This document shows, piece after piece, positions 52,207-61,738 of a stretch of DNA of 64,000 nucleotides (its first letter is position 1; the number at the start of each line of letters is the position of its first letter). Location: the NCBI RefSeq assembly GCF_003610805.1, contig NZ_RAPF01000005.1:248001-312000 (forward strand), given 5' to 3'. The stretch is from Altericroceibacterium spongiae (lineage in GTDB: Bacteria > Pseudomonadota > Alphaproteobacteria > Sphingomonadales > Sphingomonadaceae). Position numbers and translations under genes: made by a program. The notes beneath the pieces are model-generated. The model was not told where the DNA came from. It ran no database searches and saw nothing but the letters and a program-made list of their open reading frames with translations.

Positions 52207-52635
52207 ATGACCACCGACATCGTGATCTACCACAACCCCGAATGCGGCACCTCGCGCAACACGCTGGCGATGATCCGCAACGCCGGGTTCGAGCCGCATG
52301 TTATTGAGTATCTGAAGACGCCGCCTTCGCGCGCCATGCTCGAAAGCCTGATCGAGCGCGCTGGGCCCACCCCCCGTGCGCTGTTGCGTGAAAAGGGCAC
52401 GCCATATGCCGAACTGGGCCTCGGCGATGAGAGCCTGAGCGATACAGCGCTGGTGGACGCGATGATGGAGCACCCGGTCCTGATCAACCGTCCAGTTGTC
52501 GTCTCCCCGCTCGGCGTCCGCCTGTGCCGTCCGTCAGAGGCGGTGCTCGACATTCTGCCAAGCCCCCAGCTGGGCGCCTTCACCAAGGAAGACGGCGAGC
52601 AGGTCGTGGACGCGGCGGGCGAACGTATCGCCTGA
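52207..52635 (+). CDS. arsC2: Arsenate reductase, glutaredoxin-linked (ArsC)
   Basis: A 142-residue thioredoxin-fold reductase with the active Cys in [11 protein letters not shown] and the substrate-binding Arg in LINRPVVV. It directly follows the first arsC with no gap. The stop overlaps the arsB start by one base (TGATG). It reduces arsenate using glutathione/glutaredoxin. Confidence 0.92.
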   Translation: MTTDIVIYHNPECGTSRNTLAMIRNAGFEPHVIEYLKTPPSRAMLESLIERAGPTPRALLREKGTPYAELGLGDESLSDTALVDAMMEHPVLINRPVVVSPLGVRLCRPSEAVLDILPSPQLGAFTKEDGEQVVDAAGERIA

Positions 52636-53921
52636 TGCTGCTTGCGGTTGCAATTTTCGTGGTCACCATCACGATGGTGATCTGGCAGCCGCGCGGGCTC
52701 GGCATCGGGTGGAGCGCGATCGGCGGAGCGCTGCTCGCCCTTGCCACCGGCGTCATCTCGCTCGCCGACATCCCGGTGGTGTGGAACATCATCTGGAACG
52801 CCACCGGCGCCTTCGTCGCGGTGATCCTGATCAGCTTGATCCTCGATCGTGCCGGGTTCTTCGAATGGGCTGCGCTCCATGTGGCGCGGTGGGGGCGCGG
52901 CGACGGTCGCTGGCTATTCGTGCTCGTGGTATTGCTGGGTGCAGGTGTTGCCGCGATCTTCGCCAATGATGGCGCGGCGCTGATCCTGACCCCGATCGTG
53001 ATCGCGATGCTCCGGGCGCTGGGATACAACGCCAAAGCGACGCTGGCTTTCGTCATGGCGGCAGGGTTCATTGCCGATACGTCGAGCCTGCCGCTGGTCG
53101 TGTCGAACCTCGTCAATATCGTCTCGGCGGACTTCTTCGATATCGGGTTCGGCGAGTATGCGCTGGTCATGGTGCCAGTCGACCTGGCGGCTATCGTGGC
53201 TACGCTGGCAGCGCTGCTGCTGTTCTTCCGCAAGGACATTCCGACCAGCTACGACGTCGCACAGCTCCGCGCTCCGGCAGAAGCGATCCATGACCGAGCG
53301 ACCTTCCGCGCCGGCTGGGTGGTGCTGGCCCTGCTGCTGATCGGTTTTTTCGTTCTCGATCCTCTTGGCGTGCCGATCAGCGCGGTCGCTGCCGTCGGCG
53401 CGCTGGCGCTCATCGCGATAGCTGCGCGCGGCCACGTCATCCCTACGGGCCAGGTGATCCGCGAAGCGCCCTGGCAGGTCGTGATCTTCTCGCTCGGCAT
53501 GTATCTGGTCGTCTACGGCATGAGCAATGCGGGGCTTGCCACTGCGATCGCCGGGGTGCTGGAGCGCTCGGCCGAGGGCGGCATATGGGGTGCGGCCTTC
53601 GGAACGGGCATTCTGTCCGCGGTGCTATCCTCGGGCATGAACAACATGCCGACCGTCCTCGTCGGCGCGCTGTCGATCGATGCCACGAGTGCCACCGGCC
53701 CGGTTCGTGACGCCATGATCTACGCCAACGTCATCGGCTGCGACCTCGGGCCAAAGATCACGCCGATCGGTTCGCTCGCGACCCTGCTGTGGCTGCATGT
53801 GCTGGGACAGAAGGACGTGAAGATCGGCTGGGGCTATTACTTCCGCGTCGGCATCACACTGACCACGCCGATCCTGCTGGTAACCCTGGCCGCCCTCGCA
53901 CTGCGATTGAGCCTCGCATGA
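52635..53921 (+). CDS. arsB: ArsB arsenite efflux transporter
   Basis: A 428-residue membrane carrier with about 11-12 spans. ArsB features include [20 protein letters not shown] and [15 protein letters not shown], plus [19 protein letters not shown] near the end. It exports As(III) or Sb(III). Start ATG 52635 overlaps arsC2; the stop overlaps the next gene by four bases. Confidence 0.93.
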   Translation: MLLAVAIFVVTITMVIWQPRGLGIGWSAIGGALLALATGVISLADIPVVWNIIWNATGAFVAVILISLILDRAGFFEWAALHVARWGRGDGRWLFVLVVLLGAGVAAIFANDGAALILTPIVIAMLRALGYNAKATLAFVMAAGFIADTSSLPLVVSNLVNIVSADFFDIGFGEYALVMVPVDLAAIVATLAALLLFFRKDIPTSYDVAQLRAPAEAIHDRATFRAGWVVLALLLIGFFVLDPLGVPISAVAAVGALALIAIAARGHVIPTGQVIREAPWQVVIFSLGMYLVVYGMSNAGLATAIAGVLERSAEGGIWGAAFGTGILSAVLSSGMNNMPTVLVGALSIDATSATGPVRDAMIYANVIGCDLGPKITPIGSLATLLWLHVLGQKDVKIGWGYYFRVGITLTTPILLVTLAALALRLSLA

Positions 53922-54241
53922 AGCTGTTCCTCGTCTATCCGCTCGCGGCGCTGTTCGAAATCGCCGGTTGCTTCGCATTCTGGGCATGGTGGCGGCTGGA
54001 GAAGAGCCCCTTGTGGCTGCTGCCCGGAATGGTGTCGCTGGCCCTGTTCGCCTGGCTGCTGACTCTCGTGCCGACCGACGCTGCCGGTCGCGCCTTCGCA
54101 GCCTATGGCGGGGTCTATGTTGCCGCGTCGCTCCTGTGGCTGTGGACTGTCGAAGGCACCACCCCCGACCGGTGGGACTTCGTCGGCGGCGCGGTCGTGC
54201 TCGCCGGCGCTGCCATCATCCTGTTCGGCCCCCGCGGCTGA
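53918..54241 (+). CDS. YnfA family small membrane protein
   Basis: A 107-residue protein with four spans ([72 protein letters not shown]), the UPF0060/YnfA pattern, resembling small multidrug transporters. It overlaps arsB by four bases, so it is part of the ars operon. Its substrate in this context is unknown. Confidence 0.88.
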   Translation: MKLFLVYPLAALFEIAGCFAFWAWWRLEKSPLWLLPGMVSLALFAWLLTLVPTDAAGRAFAAYGGVYVAASLLWLWTVEGTTPDRWDFVGGAVVLAGAAIILFGPRG

Positions 54242-54264
54242 CGACCCAAATTTGGAGAATTTCC

Positions 54265-55011
54265 TTGTCCCGTCTGCGACCCTTGCCCGATCCCGACAGC
54301 TTTCCGGCGCTCGACCCCGCCTTCGTCCATGCCCGCCCGGCGGAAGGTCTCGGCGCCGACCAGCCACCGCCGCGCATCCTGTTGCTCTACGGCTCTCTGC
54401 GGGAGCGCTCGTATTCGCGCCTCGCGGTCGAGGAAGCTGCTCGATTGCTCCAGCTGTTCGGCGCGGAGACGCGTATCTTCGATCCCTCCGACCTGCCGCT
54501 GCCCGATCAAATTGGCGGTGACGACCATCCTGCCGTTCACGAGCTTCGCGAGCACGCGTTCTGGTCCGAGGGCATGGTGTGGTGCAGCCCGGAGCGGCAC
54601 GGCCAGATCACCGGCATCATGAAGACCCAGATCGATCACCTCCCGCTCAGCATCGGGGGAATGCGGCCGACCCAGGGGCGGACGCTGGCGGTCATGCAGG
54701 TATCTGCCGGCTCGCAGTCGTTTAATACCGTCAATACACTGCGACTGCTTGGGCGCTGGATGCGGATGTTCACCATCCCGAACCAGTCAAGCGTGCCGAA
54801 GGCATACGAGGAGTTCGACGAGGCGGGCCGCATGAAACCGTCCTCGCTCTATGACCGCATCGTCGATGTCATGGAGGAACTGGTGCGGTTCACCGTCCTG
54901 CTGCGCCGGCATGCCGACCAGCTGGTCGACCGCTATTCGGAGCGCAAGGAAGCCAAACGCGATATCGATCCCAAGGCCGATATCTCGTCTATCGCCTTAT
55001 CGTCATCGTGA
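54265..55011 (+). CDS. arsH: ArsH organoarsenical oxidase/flavoprotein
   Basis: A 248-residue NADPH-dependent FMN reductase. Visible motifs are [18 protein letters not shown] (FMN phosphate loop), [19 protein letters not shown] and [15 protein letters not shown]. ArsH oxidises trivalent organoarsenicals. The start is TTG 54265, with GGAGA about six bases upstream. It is the last gene of the ars operon. Confidence 0.92.
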   Translation: MSRLRPLPDPDSFPALDPAFVHARPAEGLGADQPPPRILLLYGSLRERSYSRLAVEEAARLLQLFGAETRIFDPSDLPLPDQIGGDDHPAVHELREHAFWSEGMVWCSPERHGQITGIMKTQIDHLPLSIGGMRPTQGRTLAVMQVSAGSQSFNTVNTLRLLGRWMRMFTIPNQSSVPKAYEEFDEAGRMKPSSLYDRIVDVMEELVRFTVLLRRHADQLVDRYSERKEAKRDIDPKADISSIALSSS

Positions 55012-55061
55012 GACGTCTAGAGCCTTCGACATCCTGCCTGAACAAGTGAGCCTGAGGCGGT

Positions 55062-55089
55062 GAGAGAATATTCGGTGATCTATTCTCTC
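55062..55089. terminator. Hairpin between arsH and the copper operon
   Basis: GAGAGAATA (55062-55070) and TATTCTCTC (55081-55089) pair perfectly (9 bp) around a 10-base loop. It lies between convergent arsH and the PepSY gene and could terminate both. There is no long T-run directly after it. The rest of the 250-bp gap (55012-55261) shows nothing else. Confidence 0.45.
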
Positions 55090-55261
55090 GGCGCCACAAT
55101 TCAATTTTGAGCTCGAAATCGCAGTCTCACGGATTGGAGTTTCTTTCGGGCCTCATCGCATCCGGGGGCGAGGCCTGCACCATGGGCAGCATATACTCCC
55201 GTGGCATCTGTCCGCAGACCGATCGCGGGCCGATTGCAGACAGGAGATCGCGCACCGCGAA

Positions 55262-55990
55262 CTACGGCCCCTTCGCGCGATTGCGCCGGAGCTTGGGAAA
55301 GCGATTGGCAAGAAGCACGAAGCCGGAAATTGCAATGACGGTCCCGCCGATGCCGAACAGGAGCAGCCACCAGCTGTTGATCCGGTCACGCTGGGTCCAG
55401 TCCATGATGTGGAGTCCCCAGACGAGGTCGAATAGGCGCCAGGTATCGCTGCGCGCCGCGAGCACCGCGCCGGTTGAAGCGTCGATGTAGAGGCGCGTGC
55501 CATCCGGATCGGCAAATTGCACCTGCCACGCCGGAAACGGTCCGCCGAATTCGGTGCCGACCGGCGCTTCGATCGACATTGAGGATTTGATCGCGGTGCT
55601 GGGTCCCGTCCAGGCAGCCGAGGCGATTTGCTCGGCGGCGTCGCGCGAGAGCGGCGACAATTTCCGTCCGGTCACTGCTTCGTGCAATGTTGCGCTGCCA
55701 TCGACGCGCTTCAATTCAACCACCGGATCGCCGTTGACGGTCTTCGTCGTTGCCGAGACCAGGTCGCCCTCGTTAGCCGCCCATGCAGGTAGCGGAGCGT
55801 CAACGCCCAGGGGTAATGGTTCGCGCGAGATCACGTGCTCGGAACGGACGTGTTCGATTTTCAGGAACGACATGATCGTCCCGGTTGCCATCCACAGGAG
55901 GGCTTGCACGCCGACGAAGACTGCGAGCCACTTGTGGACCTTGCTGCCAAAGATGTGCAGTCGCAGCTTGCGCGAACGCTGGCCTGTCAT
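55262..55990 (-). CDS. PepSY-associated membrane protein
   Basis: A 242-residue membrane protein with an N-terminal span (KWLAVFVGVQALLWMATGTI), a periplasmic part with a PepSY-like strand pattern (DGTRLYIDASTGAVLAARSD), and a C-terminal span (INSWWLLLFGIGGTVIAISG). Such proteins are common in metal-related operons and may handle electrons or metal. Its start at 55990 follows the previous gene after 13 bases. It is the last gene of the leftward copper operon. Confidence 0.78.
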   Translation of the reverse strand: MTGQRSRKLRLHIFGSKVHKWLAVFVGVQALLWMATGTIMSFLKIEHVRSEHVISREPLPLGVDAPLPAWAANEGDLVSATTKTVNGDPVVELKRVDGSATLHEAVTGRKLSPLSRDAAEQIASAAWTGPSTAIKSSMSIEAPVGTEFGGPFPAWQVQFADPDGTRLYIDASTGAVLAARSDTWRLFDLVWGLHIMDWTQRDRINSWWLLLFGIGGTVIAISGFVLLANRFPKLRRNRAKGP

Positions 55991-56003
55991 CGCGGCCGGT
56001 TGA

Positions 56004-56519
56004 TCAGTTCTGGCGCGGCGCGCGTGACGAGGAGTGGTACTGGACGATTTTCCAGTTGCCATCCTCGTGCGTCAGTACGGACGTCGCAACCCCGTCGCGC
56101 TCGATTACACGGCCATCCGTGAGGGCGATCCGGTAGCGGTAAGTTTCATGGCCATACGCCACATGCCCGACTATCTTGGCGTTCACCGTCGGATTGGTGA
56201 ATGCGAACTCGGTGATCTCGCCGAGCTCTGGGCCGAGGTGGTGTTCCATGTACTGCGCGAACGTGCCCTCGGCCTTGCCATTCTCGAAAACCAGCGAGTC
56301 CGCGGCAAACAGCGTCCGCATGGCCGCCTCGTCACGGGCAACCAGTGCCTCACGGTAGGCAACGAGCACGGCCTGCGCCTGTTGCGTGAGCGCGTCCGGC
56401 GCCGCAATTTGTGCGCTATGGGCGGAATGATCGCCATGACCGGCATGCTGAGCGTGCGCCGCAGTGGCCATCGCAGCGAGTGCCGCCGCAGCCGCAGCCG
56501 CGAAACCTGTAACCCTCAT
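56004..56519 (-). CDS. Exported SnoaL/DUF4440-like protein
   Basis: A 171-residue exported protein. The signal peptide (MRVTGFAAAAAAALAAMATA...HAQ) is followed by a His-rich HAGHGDHSAHSAQ, then an NTF2/SnoaL fold (LVAYREALVARDEAAMRTLF, GNWKIVQYHSSSR). The His-rich start suggests metal binding. It lies between copB and the PepSY gene. Confidence 0.8.
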   Translation of the reverse strand: MRVTGFAAAAAAALAAMATAAHAQHAGHGDHSAHSAQIAAPDALTQQAQAVLVAYREALVARDEAAMRTLFAADSLVFENGKAEGTFAQYMEHHLGPELGEITEFAFTNPTVNAKIVGHVAYGHETYRYRIALTDGRVIERDGVATSVLTHEDGNWKIVQYHSSSRAPRQN

Positions 56520-56530
56520 CGCTTATCCCC

Positions 56531-57766
56531 TCAGAACCAGAACCGAACGCCCACGACATAGTTGGTCACGCTTGGATCCTCGCCCGCAAGGTGGGCATAG
56601 TCGGCGCTCTGGCCAACCTTCCATTCCTGCTCGATGCCGACATAGGGCGCGAATTCACGGACGAATTCGTAACGCAGCCGCAGCCCCAATTCGACCGAAT
56701 CGAGACCGGCTCCGACACCCAGTTCGGGAATGTCCTGCGCGGACAGGTTCACCTCAGCGCGCGGTTGCAGGATAAGGCGCTGCGTTATGCGCTGGTCCAG
56801 TTCGGCTTCGACACGTGCCGTCAGATCGCCCTTGGTCGACAGGAAAGCGGCCGCATCGACCTCGAACATATAGGGCGCCAGACCCTGCACGCCGAGGACG
56901 GCGTGGGTCCGTTCGGGGCCCGTCAGGTCCTGCCGTACGCCGGCTTGCAGGTCCCACCATGGGCCGATCGCGTGGCTCCACAAGCCTTGGATTTCAGCGG
57001 ACTCGGGCTTTTCGCCGAATGTGCCTTCGCCCTCGCTCTTGAACCAGAACTTGTCGAGGTCACCGCCGTAGTAGCCCTGCACGTCCCACAGGTAACCATC
57101 CCCGCCTTCCCGTGCGCGATATTCGGCGCGGTCGCCCTGGAACCAGAAAACGTTCATCCCGCCGTTCTCGGCGCGCAGAGCATCGCGGGAGGCACGCATC
57201 GCGTCCGCCCCCCAGATCGCATCGGCGGCACGGGGCGGTCCCGATCCCGCCGCAGCCGGAGGCGGTCCTTGCGGGATGGGGGTCATGTCCATGGCGCCAT
57301 GGTCCATAGTGCCATGGTCCATAGTGCCATGGTCCATCATCCCGTGGTCCATCGACTGATGGTTCATCGGTGGTTGGCCGGACCACTGCATCCCTTCATG
57401 GCCCATCGCCTCGTGGTCCATGTTTTCCATGGTAGAATCGTCCATCGCCGGCATCTGGCTATGATCCATCCCCGAATGGTCCATGGTGGAATGGTCCATC
57501 CCCTCCATCTGGCTATGGTTCATCTGCGAATGATCCATGCCAGAGTGGCCTTGGTGCGGATCGGCGGAGGCTATTTCGCCCGGTTGCGCAGTGGGCGCAC
57601 ACGCTCCCTCGGGCACCGGGTGGCCCATGGCGCGATGACGTGCGGCCTCCTTTTCGCATTCGGTCTGGGCAGGAGCCTGGGGCGCGGGCATCGCGTGGCC
57701 CGAATGGTCCTGCGCGAAGGCCGGGGTGGCGGTGCCCGCCAGAAACATGGCGACGATCAGGCGCAT
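56531..57766 (-). CDS. copB: CopB outer-membrane copper resistance protein
   Basis: A 411-residue CopB protein: signal peptide (MRLIVAMFLAGTATPAFA), then a Met/His/Asp repeat region (residues 70-160, units such as MDHS and MDHG), then a beta-barrel-like part (FWFQGDRAEYRAREGG, NYVVGVRFWF end). It binds copper and sits in the outer membrane. It overlaps copA by one base. Confidence 0.93.
   Translation of the reverse strand: MRLIVAMFLAGTATPAFAQDHSGHAMPAPQAPAQTECEKEAARHRAMGHPVPEGACAPTAQPGEIASADPHQGHSGMDHSQMNHSQMEGMDHSTMDHSGMDHSQMPAMDDSTMENMDHEAMGHEGMQWSGQPPMNHQSMDHGMMDHGTMDHGTMDHGAMDMTPIPQGPPPAAAGSGPPRAADAIWGADAMRASRDALRAENGGMNVFWFQGDRAEYRAREGGDGYLWDVQGYYGGDLDKFWFKSEGEGTFGEKPESAEIQGLWSHAIGPWWDLQAGVRQDLTGPERTHAVLGVQGLAPYMFEVDAAAFLSTKGDLTARVEAELDQRITQRLILQPRAEVNLSAQDIPELGVGAGLDSVELGLRLRYEFVREFAPYVGIEQEWKVGQSADYAHLAGEDPSVTNYVVGVRFWF
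57285..57550 (-). repeat. MDH(S/G) copper-binding repeats in copB
   Basis: About a dozen short repeats of the type MDHS, MNHS or MDHG in the copB product, seen on the top strand as recurring ATGGTCCAT-like units. They probably bind Cu(I) or Cu(II). Near-identical copies favour slippage, so the copy number may vary. Confidence 0.8.
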
Positions 57767-59616
57767 CAGTCTTCTCCCACCCGTTTCACATCGGGCGCCG
57801 AAGGCGGCTGGGCGACGGTCACGATCTGGAACATGCCCGAATGCATGTGGTAGAGCAGGTGGCAGTGAAAGGCCCAGTCGCCCTGTTCGTCGGCGGTGAG
57901 GTCGAAGGTGGCGCTGCCGCCGGGCTGCACGATAACCGTATGCTTCTGCGGCTGCCGGTCGGCAGGCGCGCCGTTGACCAGTTCGAAGAAATGGCCGTGC
58001 AGATGGATCGGATGCGCCATCATCGTATCGTTGACGAGCTTCACACGGACACGTTCGTTATAGGCGAAGCGGATGGGGTCGTCGCTGACGGCGGTAAACT
58101 TCTTGCCGTCGAACGACCACATGTAGCGCTCCATGTTGCCGGTCAGATGGATCTCCATCTGACGTGTCGGGCGGCGCAGATCGTCGTTCGGCTCGAGCGC
58201 CACAAGATCCTTGTAGGTGAGAACCTTGTGGGGAACGTTGTCCAGGCCGAGGCCCGGATCGCCCATGCGATCGACCGGGTTCATCGACACCATGTCGATG
58301 CCGGGGCCGACCTCCACGCTGGGCGGCAGCAGGGATGTGTCGCGCATATCCATGCCGCTCATGTCCATTCCGGCCATCGGATCCGCAGACGCACCTTGCG
58401 ATGGCATGTCGTGGCCCATGGCCGAATGGTCCATCCCGCCTATCTCGCCACCGCCATGGTCCATTCCGCCCGAGCCGTGGTTCATGCCCATGTCCGCCAT
58501 CGTCAGCAGTGGCGGATCGCGCAATGGAGGGACCGCAGCCCGCGCGCCAGGACGGGAGGCGAGGGTCGCCACCGCCATGCCCGACCGGTCCATGCTTTCT
58601 GCCACGATTGTCCGCGCCTCGCCGGTCGGCTCGACAACGATGTCGTAGGTTTCCGCTGTGCCGATCTGAAACTCCTCGACCTCGACCGGGCGCACGTTTT
58701 GACCGTCGGCACCGACCACCCAGAACTTCACTCCGGGAATGCGGACATTGAAAAATGTCATGGCGCTGCCGTTGATGACGCGCAGCCGTACTCGCTCGCC
58801 AGGGTTGAACAGGAACTCGAGACCCTCTTCCGGTCCGCGCCCGTTGGCGAGGTAGGTGTAGGTCGAGCCGGTCACGTCGAGGATGTCGGTCGCCATCATG
58901 CGCATACGCGCCCACATCCGGCGGTCCTCGCCCGACAGCGGATAGTCGTCGGTCCAGGTGTTCTGCTGGTAATTGAAGTAGCCTTCGCCCTTCTTCAGCT
59001 TGTCCATGATCGTATGGGGGTGAAGAGGCGTGAAGTCGCTCAGGAGTAGAACATAGTCGCGGTCCGCTTGCACGGGGACCGTCCCGGCGGGTTCAACCAC
59101 GATCGGGCCGTAGTGCCCGGCCTGCTCCTGCAACCCCGAGTGACTATGCCACCAGTAGGTGCCGCTCTGTCGCAGCGCGGGGATGTCATAGACGAAAGTC
59201 TCTCCAGGTTTGATGCCGGGAAAGCTGACACCCGGTACGCCGTCGTACTGGAATGGCAGAAGCAGCCCGTGCCAGTGAATGGAGCTGTCTTCATGGAGGG
59301 TATTCGTCACTGCCAGCCGGACCGGCTGACCTTCCTTGAGACGGATCAGCGGACCCGGTACGCTCCCATTTACAGCGATGGCGTGGCCGCGACGCCCCTG
59401 CACAACGCGCGGACCTTCGCCGATCGTCAGTGCGATGTCGCGGCCCGACACTTCGTCGAAGCCGGGGCGGATGGGGCCGCCGCCGTGCAGGTCGGCGCCG
59501 CGGGCCCATGCCGGCGCTGTCTGACCGAGGGCGAGCAAGCTTGCCGCGCCGGCGCTGGCGGTGAGGAACTTTCTGCGGTTGATTGCGACGTCGTCGATTA
59601 GAGGAAGTATGCTCAT
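57766..59616 (-). CDS. copA: CopA periplasmic multicopper oxidase
   Basis: A 616-residue oxidase with a twin-arginine signal (NRRKFLTASAG). Copper motifs: IHWHGLLLPFQ, YWWHSHSGLQEQ, MAHPIHLHGHFFEL and WAFHCHLLYHMHSGMF (HCH). A Met/His-rich insert with GMDHG and GMDMSGMDM lies near residues 370-430. It oxidises Cu(I). ATG 59616 is preferred over TTG 59652 for its normal Tat N-terminus. It follows the sigma factor gene after 32 bases. Confidence 0.95.
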   Translation of the reverse strand: MSILPLIDDVAINRRKFLTASAGAASLLALGQTAPAWARGADLHGGGPIRPGFDEVSGRDIALTIGEGPRVVQGRRGHAIAVNGSVPGPLIRLKEGQPVRLAVTNTLHEDSSIHWHGLLLPFQYDGVPGVSFPGIKPGETFVYDIPALRQSGTYWWHSHSGLQEQAGHYGPIVVEPAGTVPVQADRDYVLLLSDFTPLHPHTIMDKLKKGEGYFNYQQNTWTDDYPLSGEDRRMWARMRMMATDILDVTGSTYTYLANGRGPEEGLEFLFNPGERVRLRVINGSAMTFFNVRIPGVKFWVVGADGQNVRPVEVEEFQIGTAETYDIVVEPTGEARTIVAESMDRSGMAVATLASRPGARAAVPPLRDPPLLTMADMGMNHGSGGMDHGGGEIGGMDHSAMGHDMPSQGASADPMAGMDMSGMDMRDTSLLPPSVEVGPGIDMVSMNPVDRMGDPGLGLDNVPHKVLTYKDLVALEPNDDLRRPTRQMEIHLTGNMERYMWSFDGKKFTAVSDDPIRFAYNERVRVKLVNDTMMAHPIHLHGHFFELVNGAPADRQPQKHTVIVQPGGSATFDLTADEQGDWAFHCHLLYHMHSGMFQIVTVAQPPSAPDVKRVGED

Positions 59617-59648
59617 GCCTCTGTTTACGCCGCGACCGCCATCACCCC

Positions 59649-60209
59649 TCAAAGAAAATCGATCTTATTGCGCAGGCGCTGACGGGCCCGATACACACGT
59701 GTTTCGACCGATTTTTCCGTTACTCCCAACAATTCAGCAACCTCGCCATGGCTTCGCCCCTCGATGGCGACCAAAACAAGAGCCTCGCGAAGGCGGAGCG
59801 GCAAGCGATCTATCGCGTTGGTGACCTGAGCGAGCAATTGCCGGTCGGCGATCTCAACATCAGGACCGGGTTCGTCTGCCGCAACGGCAACGTCGGGACC
59901 TAGGGCCCTCAAACTCAGCAGCCGCACAACCTTTTGGCGCCTGAGCCGGTCGCGGCATTTGTTGAGCGTCACGGTTGTCAGATAGGCTGCTACAGGCTTG
60001 CGAGGATCGAGCTTGGCTCGCGCCATCCAAACCGATGCCAGTGCGTTCTGCAGCGCATCTTCGGCTTCGTCGGCAGACGAGAGCATCCGGCGGGCCAGAC
60101 CGAGCAGGCGGGGCAGATGAGGCTCGACGAGTCTGCCGAATGCTGCCTTGTCCCCTGCAATTATCTTTTCGACCAGTTCCTCGTCAGGTGTGTCGTTCCG
60201 CCCCTCCAC
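59649..60209 (-). CDS. ECF sigma factor (CnrH-like)
   Basis: A 186-residue ECF sigma factor with region 2 (ADEAEDALQNALASVWMAR) and region 4 (LPLRLREALVLVAIEGRSHG, EVAELLGVTEKSVETRVYRA). It follows two genes that look like CnrX and CnrY, which sense metal and hold the sigma factor in Cupriavidus. It probably drives the copper operon, including its own. Confidence 0.9.
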   Translation of the reverse strand: MEGRNDTPDEELVEKIIAGDKAAFGRLVEPHLPRLLGLARRMLSSADEAEDALQNALASVWMARAKLDPRKPVAAYLTTVTLNKCRDRLRRQKVVRLLSLRALGPDVAVAADEPGPDVEIADRQLLAQVTNAIDRLPLRLREALVLVAIEGRSHGEVAELLGVTEKSVETRVYRARQRLRNKIDFL

Positions 60210-60215
60210 GACCTG

Positions 60216-60656
60216 TCATTCGCCAGGTTCGCGTGTTAGCGAAGCCGCGACCTGGCGATCGAAGCGCGCGCGCTGCTCCTGATCGAGCAAGGCGCGCATT
60301 GCAAATACATGCTCGACTGTTGCCTTCTGCAGATCGCCCATGCGTGCGTGCACCTCGTCAATAGCCGCGGCCACCTTGGGACCGTATTCATGTTCATCGT
60401 CCATCGCGGAGGCGAGCCTCGCGTTTGCGGCTCTGAGCGACAGGTCGAGCTCCTGGCGTTGAACAGCGAACCGCGCCTCGAGCTGATCGAGTTTCCTGTC
60501 CTGCGATGCATCAAGATCGAGTTCCTCGTGGACGAAATCATGCAAAGTGATCGCATGCGATGCCTCGCGCCATTGCCCGGCAGCGTATGCGCCGATGCAT
60601 CCCGCAGCCACGGCCAGAAGGGCAGCAAGCACTATCTGGAGAATGCTGACCTTCAT
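60216..60656 (-). CDS. Periplasmic heavy-metal sensor (CnrX-like)
   Basis: A 146-residue protein anchored by an N-terminal span (ILQIVLAALLAVAAGCIGAY). The periplasmic helical domain (HDFVHEELDLDASQDRKLDQ) fits the Metal_resist/CnrX pattern, with His and Glu at HDFVHEEL. It overlaps the next upstream gene by four bases. It likely binds metal and signals to the anti-sigma protein. Confidence 0.75.
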   Translation of the reverse strand: MKVSILQIVLAALLAVAAGCIGAYAAGQWREASHAITLHDFVHEELDLDASQDRKLDQLEARFAVQRQELDLSLRAANARLASAMDDEHEYGPKVAAAIDEVHARMGDLQKATVEHVFAMRALLDQEQRARFDRQVAASLTREPGE

Positions 60657-60937
60657 CGTTGAACATGCAGCAGTGAAGCAGGTGAGAGGTCGGCGCCTTC
60701 GATTAGCTGGTAATTTGTTTGGCTTTCACGGGCAGGCGATTGCGACGTGCCAAAGCCCGCACCAAGCCCAATAAATGCCATCGCCGTGAATAAGGCGACA
60801 CGCGTTCGCGTCGCATCGACCTGTTCAAGCTTACCCGCCCGCATCCACACGCCACCCATGAAGTCTTCGGGCAGCGAAGGATCGGGTGCAGCTCCCAGCG
60901 ACTGCAAGGCACGATTTAGTCTTTCGTTGTCAGCCAT
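60653..60937 (-). CDS. Small membrane anti-sigma candidate (CnrY-like)
   Basis: A 94-residue protein: a cytoplasmic half (MADNERLNRALQSLGAAPDP), one span (VALFTAMAFIGLGAGFG) and a short periplasmic tail. Size, topology and position ahead of the CnrX-like gene match CnrY, which sequesters the sigma factor. ATG 60937 is the first gene of the leftward copper operon. Called by context. Confidence 0.6.
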   Translation of the reverse strand: MADNERLNRALQSLGAAPDPSLPEDFMGGVWMRAGKLEQVDATRTRVALFTAMAFIGLGAGFGTSQSPARESQTNYQLIEGADLSPASLLHVQR

Positions 60938-60985
60938 GCGTATTTTATCCTGTCTTACAGCCAACTATACGCTTCGTCCTCTCAT

Positions 60986-61009
60986 ATCCCTTGAAAATTT
61001 TTGAGGGAT
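60986..61009. promoter_or_regulatory. Near-palindrome between the divergent copper operons
   Basis: ATCCCT (60986-60991) and AGGGAT (61004-61009) flank an AAAATTTT-like core. The site lies in the 98-bp gap between the CnrY-like gene and the DUF2231 gene. It is a candidate regulator or ECF promoter site serving both operons. Confidence 0.4.
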
Positions 61010-61035
61010 GCGAACGGGTCGGACGTAAGAGAAGC

Positions 61036-61734
61036 ATGAAGCTATCCCGTTCGCTCCTCTCGCTCCTCACACCGATCGCTGTGGCGCTCCTCCTTCTTTC
61101 GGCCCCTGGCAGTGCTCACGAGGGTCATAAGAAGGACCTGAGCGAGGCCGAGATGGCGCAGATGGAAATGCAGGATCATCCCGCTGCGCATCATGATGGG
61201 GCGGAGATGATGCCCGACGCCATGATCGGCCCAGCAGGTGCCCGTCAAGCTTCGGCAAACGCCATGCCGCAGACAGCCGACCAGGCGCTCGCAGCCAAAA
61301 TTGCCGAGAACCGGGTTACCTCGATCAGCGACTTCCTCGGTCGCCTCCACCCTGTCGCCGCGCATTTTCCGATTGCCCTCCTTTTGCTTGCTGCCTTGGG
61401 GGAACTATTGCTGACGATCCGGCCTGCTCTCGGCCTCGAAACCACGGTGCGCTTTCTTATCAGCGGGGGGGCCGCTGGCGCGCTTACCGCTGCACTCCTC
61501 GGTTGGTTTGCTGCGGGATGGCGCCTCGAGGACCGCTCCGAGACGTTGGGACTGCACCGATGGAATGGAACGGCGATTGCAGCCGTTGCCCTTGTTGCGA
61601 CCTGGCTGGCATTTCGCGCGAGGAACCGCACCCTTCTTCGTATCGTGCTGGCGGTGCTGGCGGTAGCACTCGTACTGCAAGGCTATCTCGGCGGCGAGAT
61701 GGTTTTCGGCCCCAATCACCTTGGTCTGGAGTAA
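61036..61734 (+). CDS. DUF2231-type membrane protein
   Basis: A 232-residue membrane protein with a signal or first span (SLLSLLTPIAVALLLLSAPG), a His/Met-rich periplasmic loop (AHEGHKK, AEMAQMEMQDHP, AHHDGAEMM) and then about four spans (AAHFPIALLLLAALGELLL onward), the DUF2231 pattern. The His/Met-rich loop suggests copper binding. It heads the rightward copper operon. Confidence 0.82.
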   Translation: MKLSRSLLSLLTPIAVALLLLSAPGSAHEGHKKDLSEAEMAQMEMQDHPAAHHDGAEMMPDAMIGPAGARQASANAMPQTADQALAAKIAENRVTSISDFLGRLHPVAAHFPIALLLLAALGELLLTIRPALGLETTVRFLISGGAAGALTAALLGWFAAGWRLEDRSETLGLHRWNGTAIAAVALVATWLAFRARNRTLLRIVLAVLAVALVLQGYLGGEMVFGPNHLGLE

Positions 61735-61738
61735 GAGC

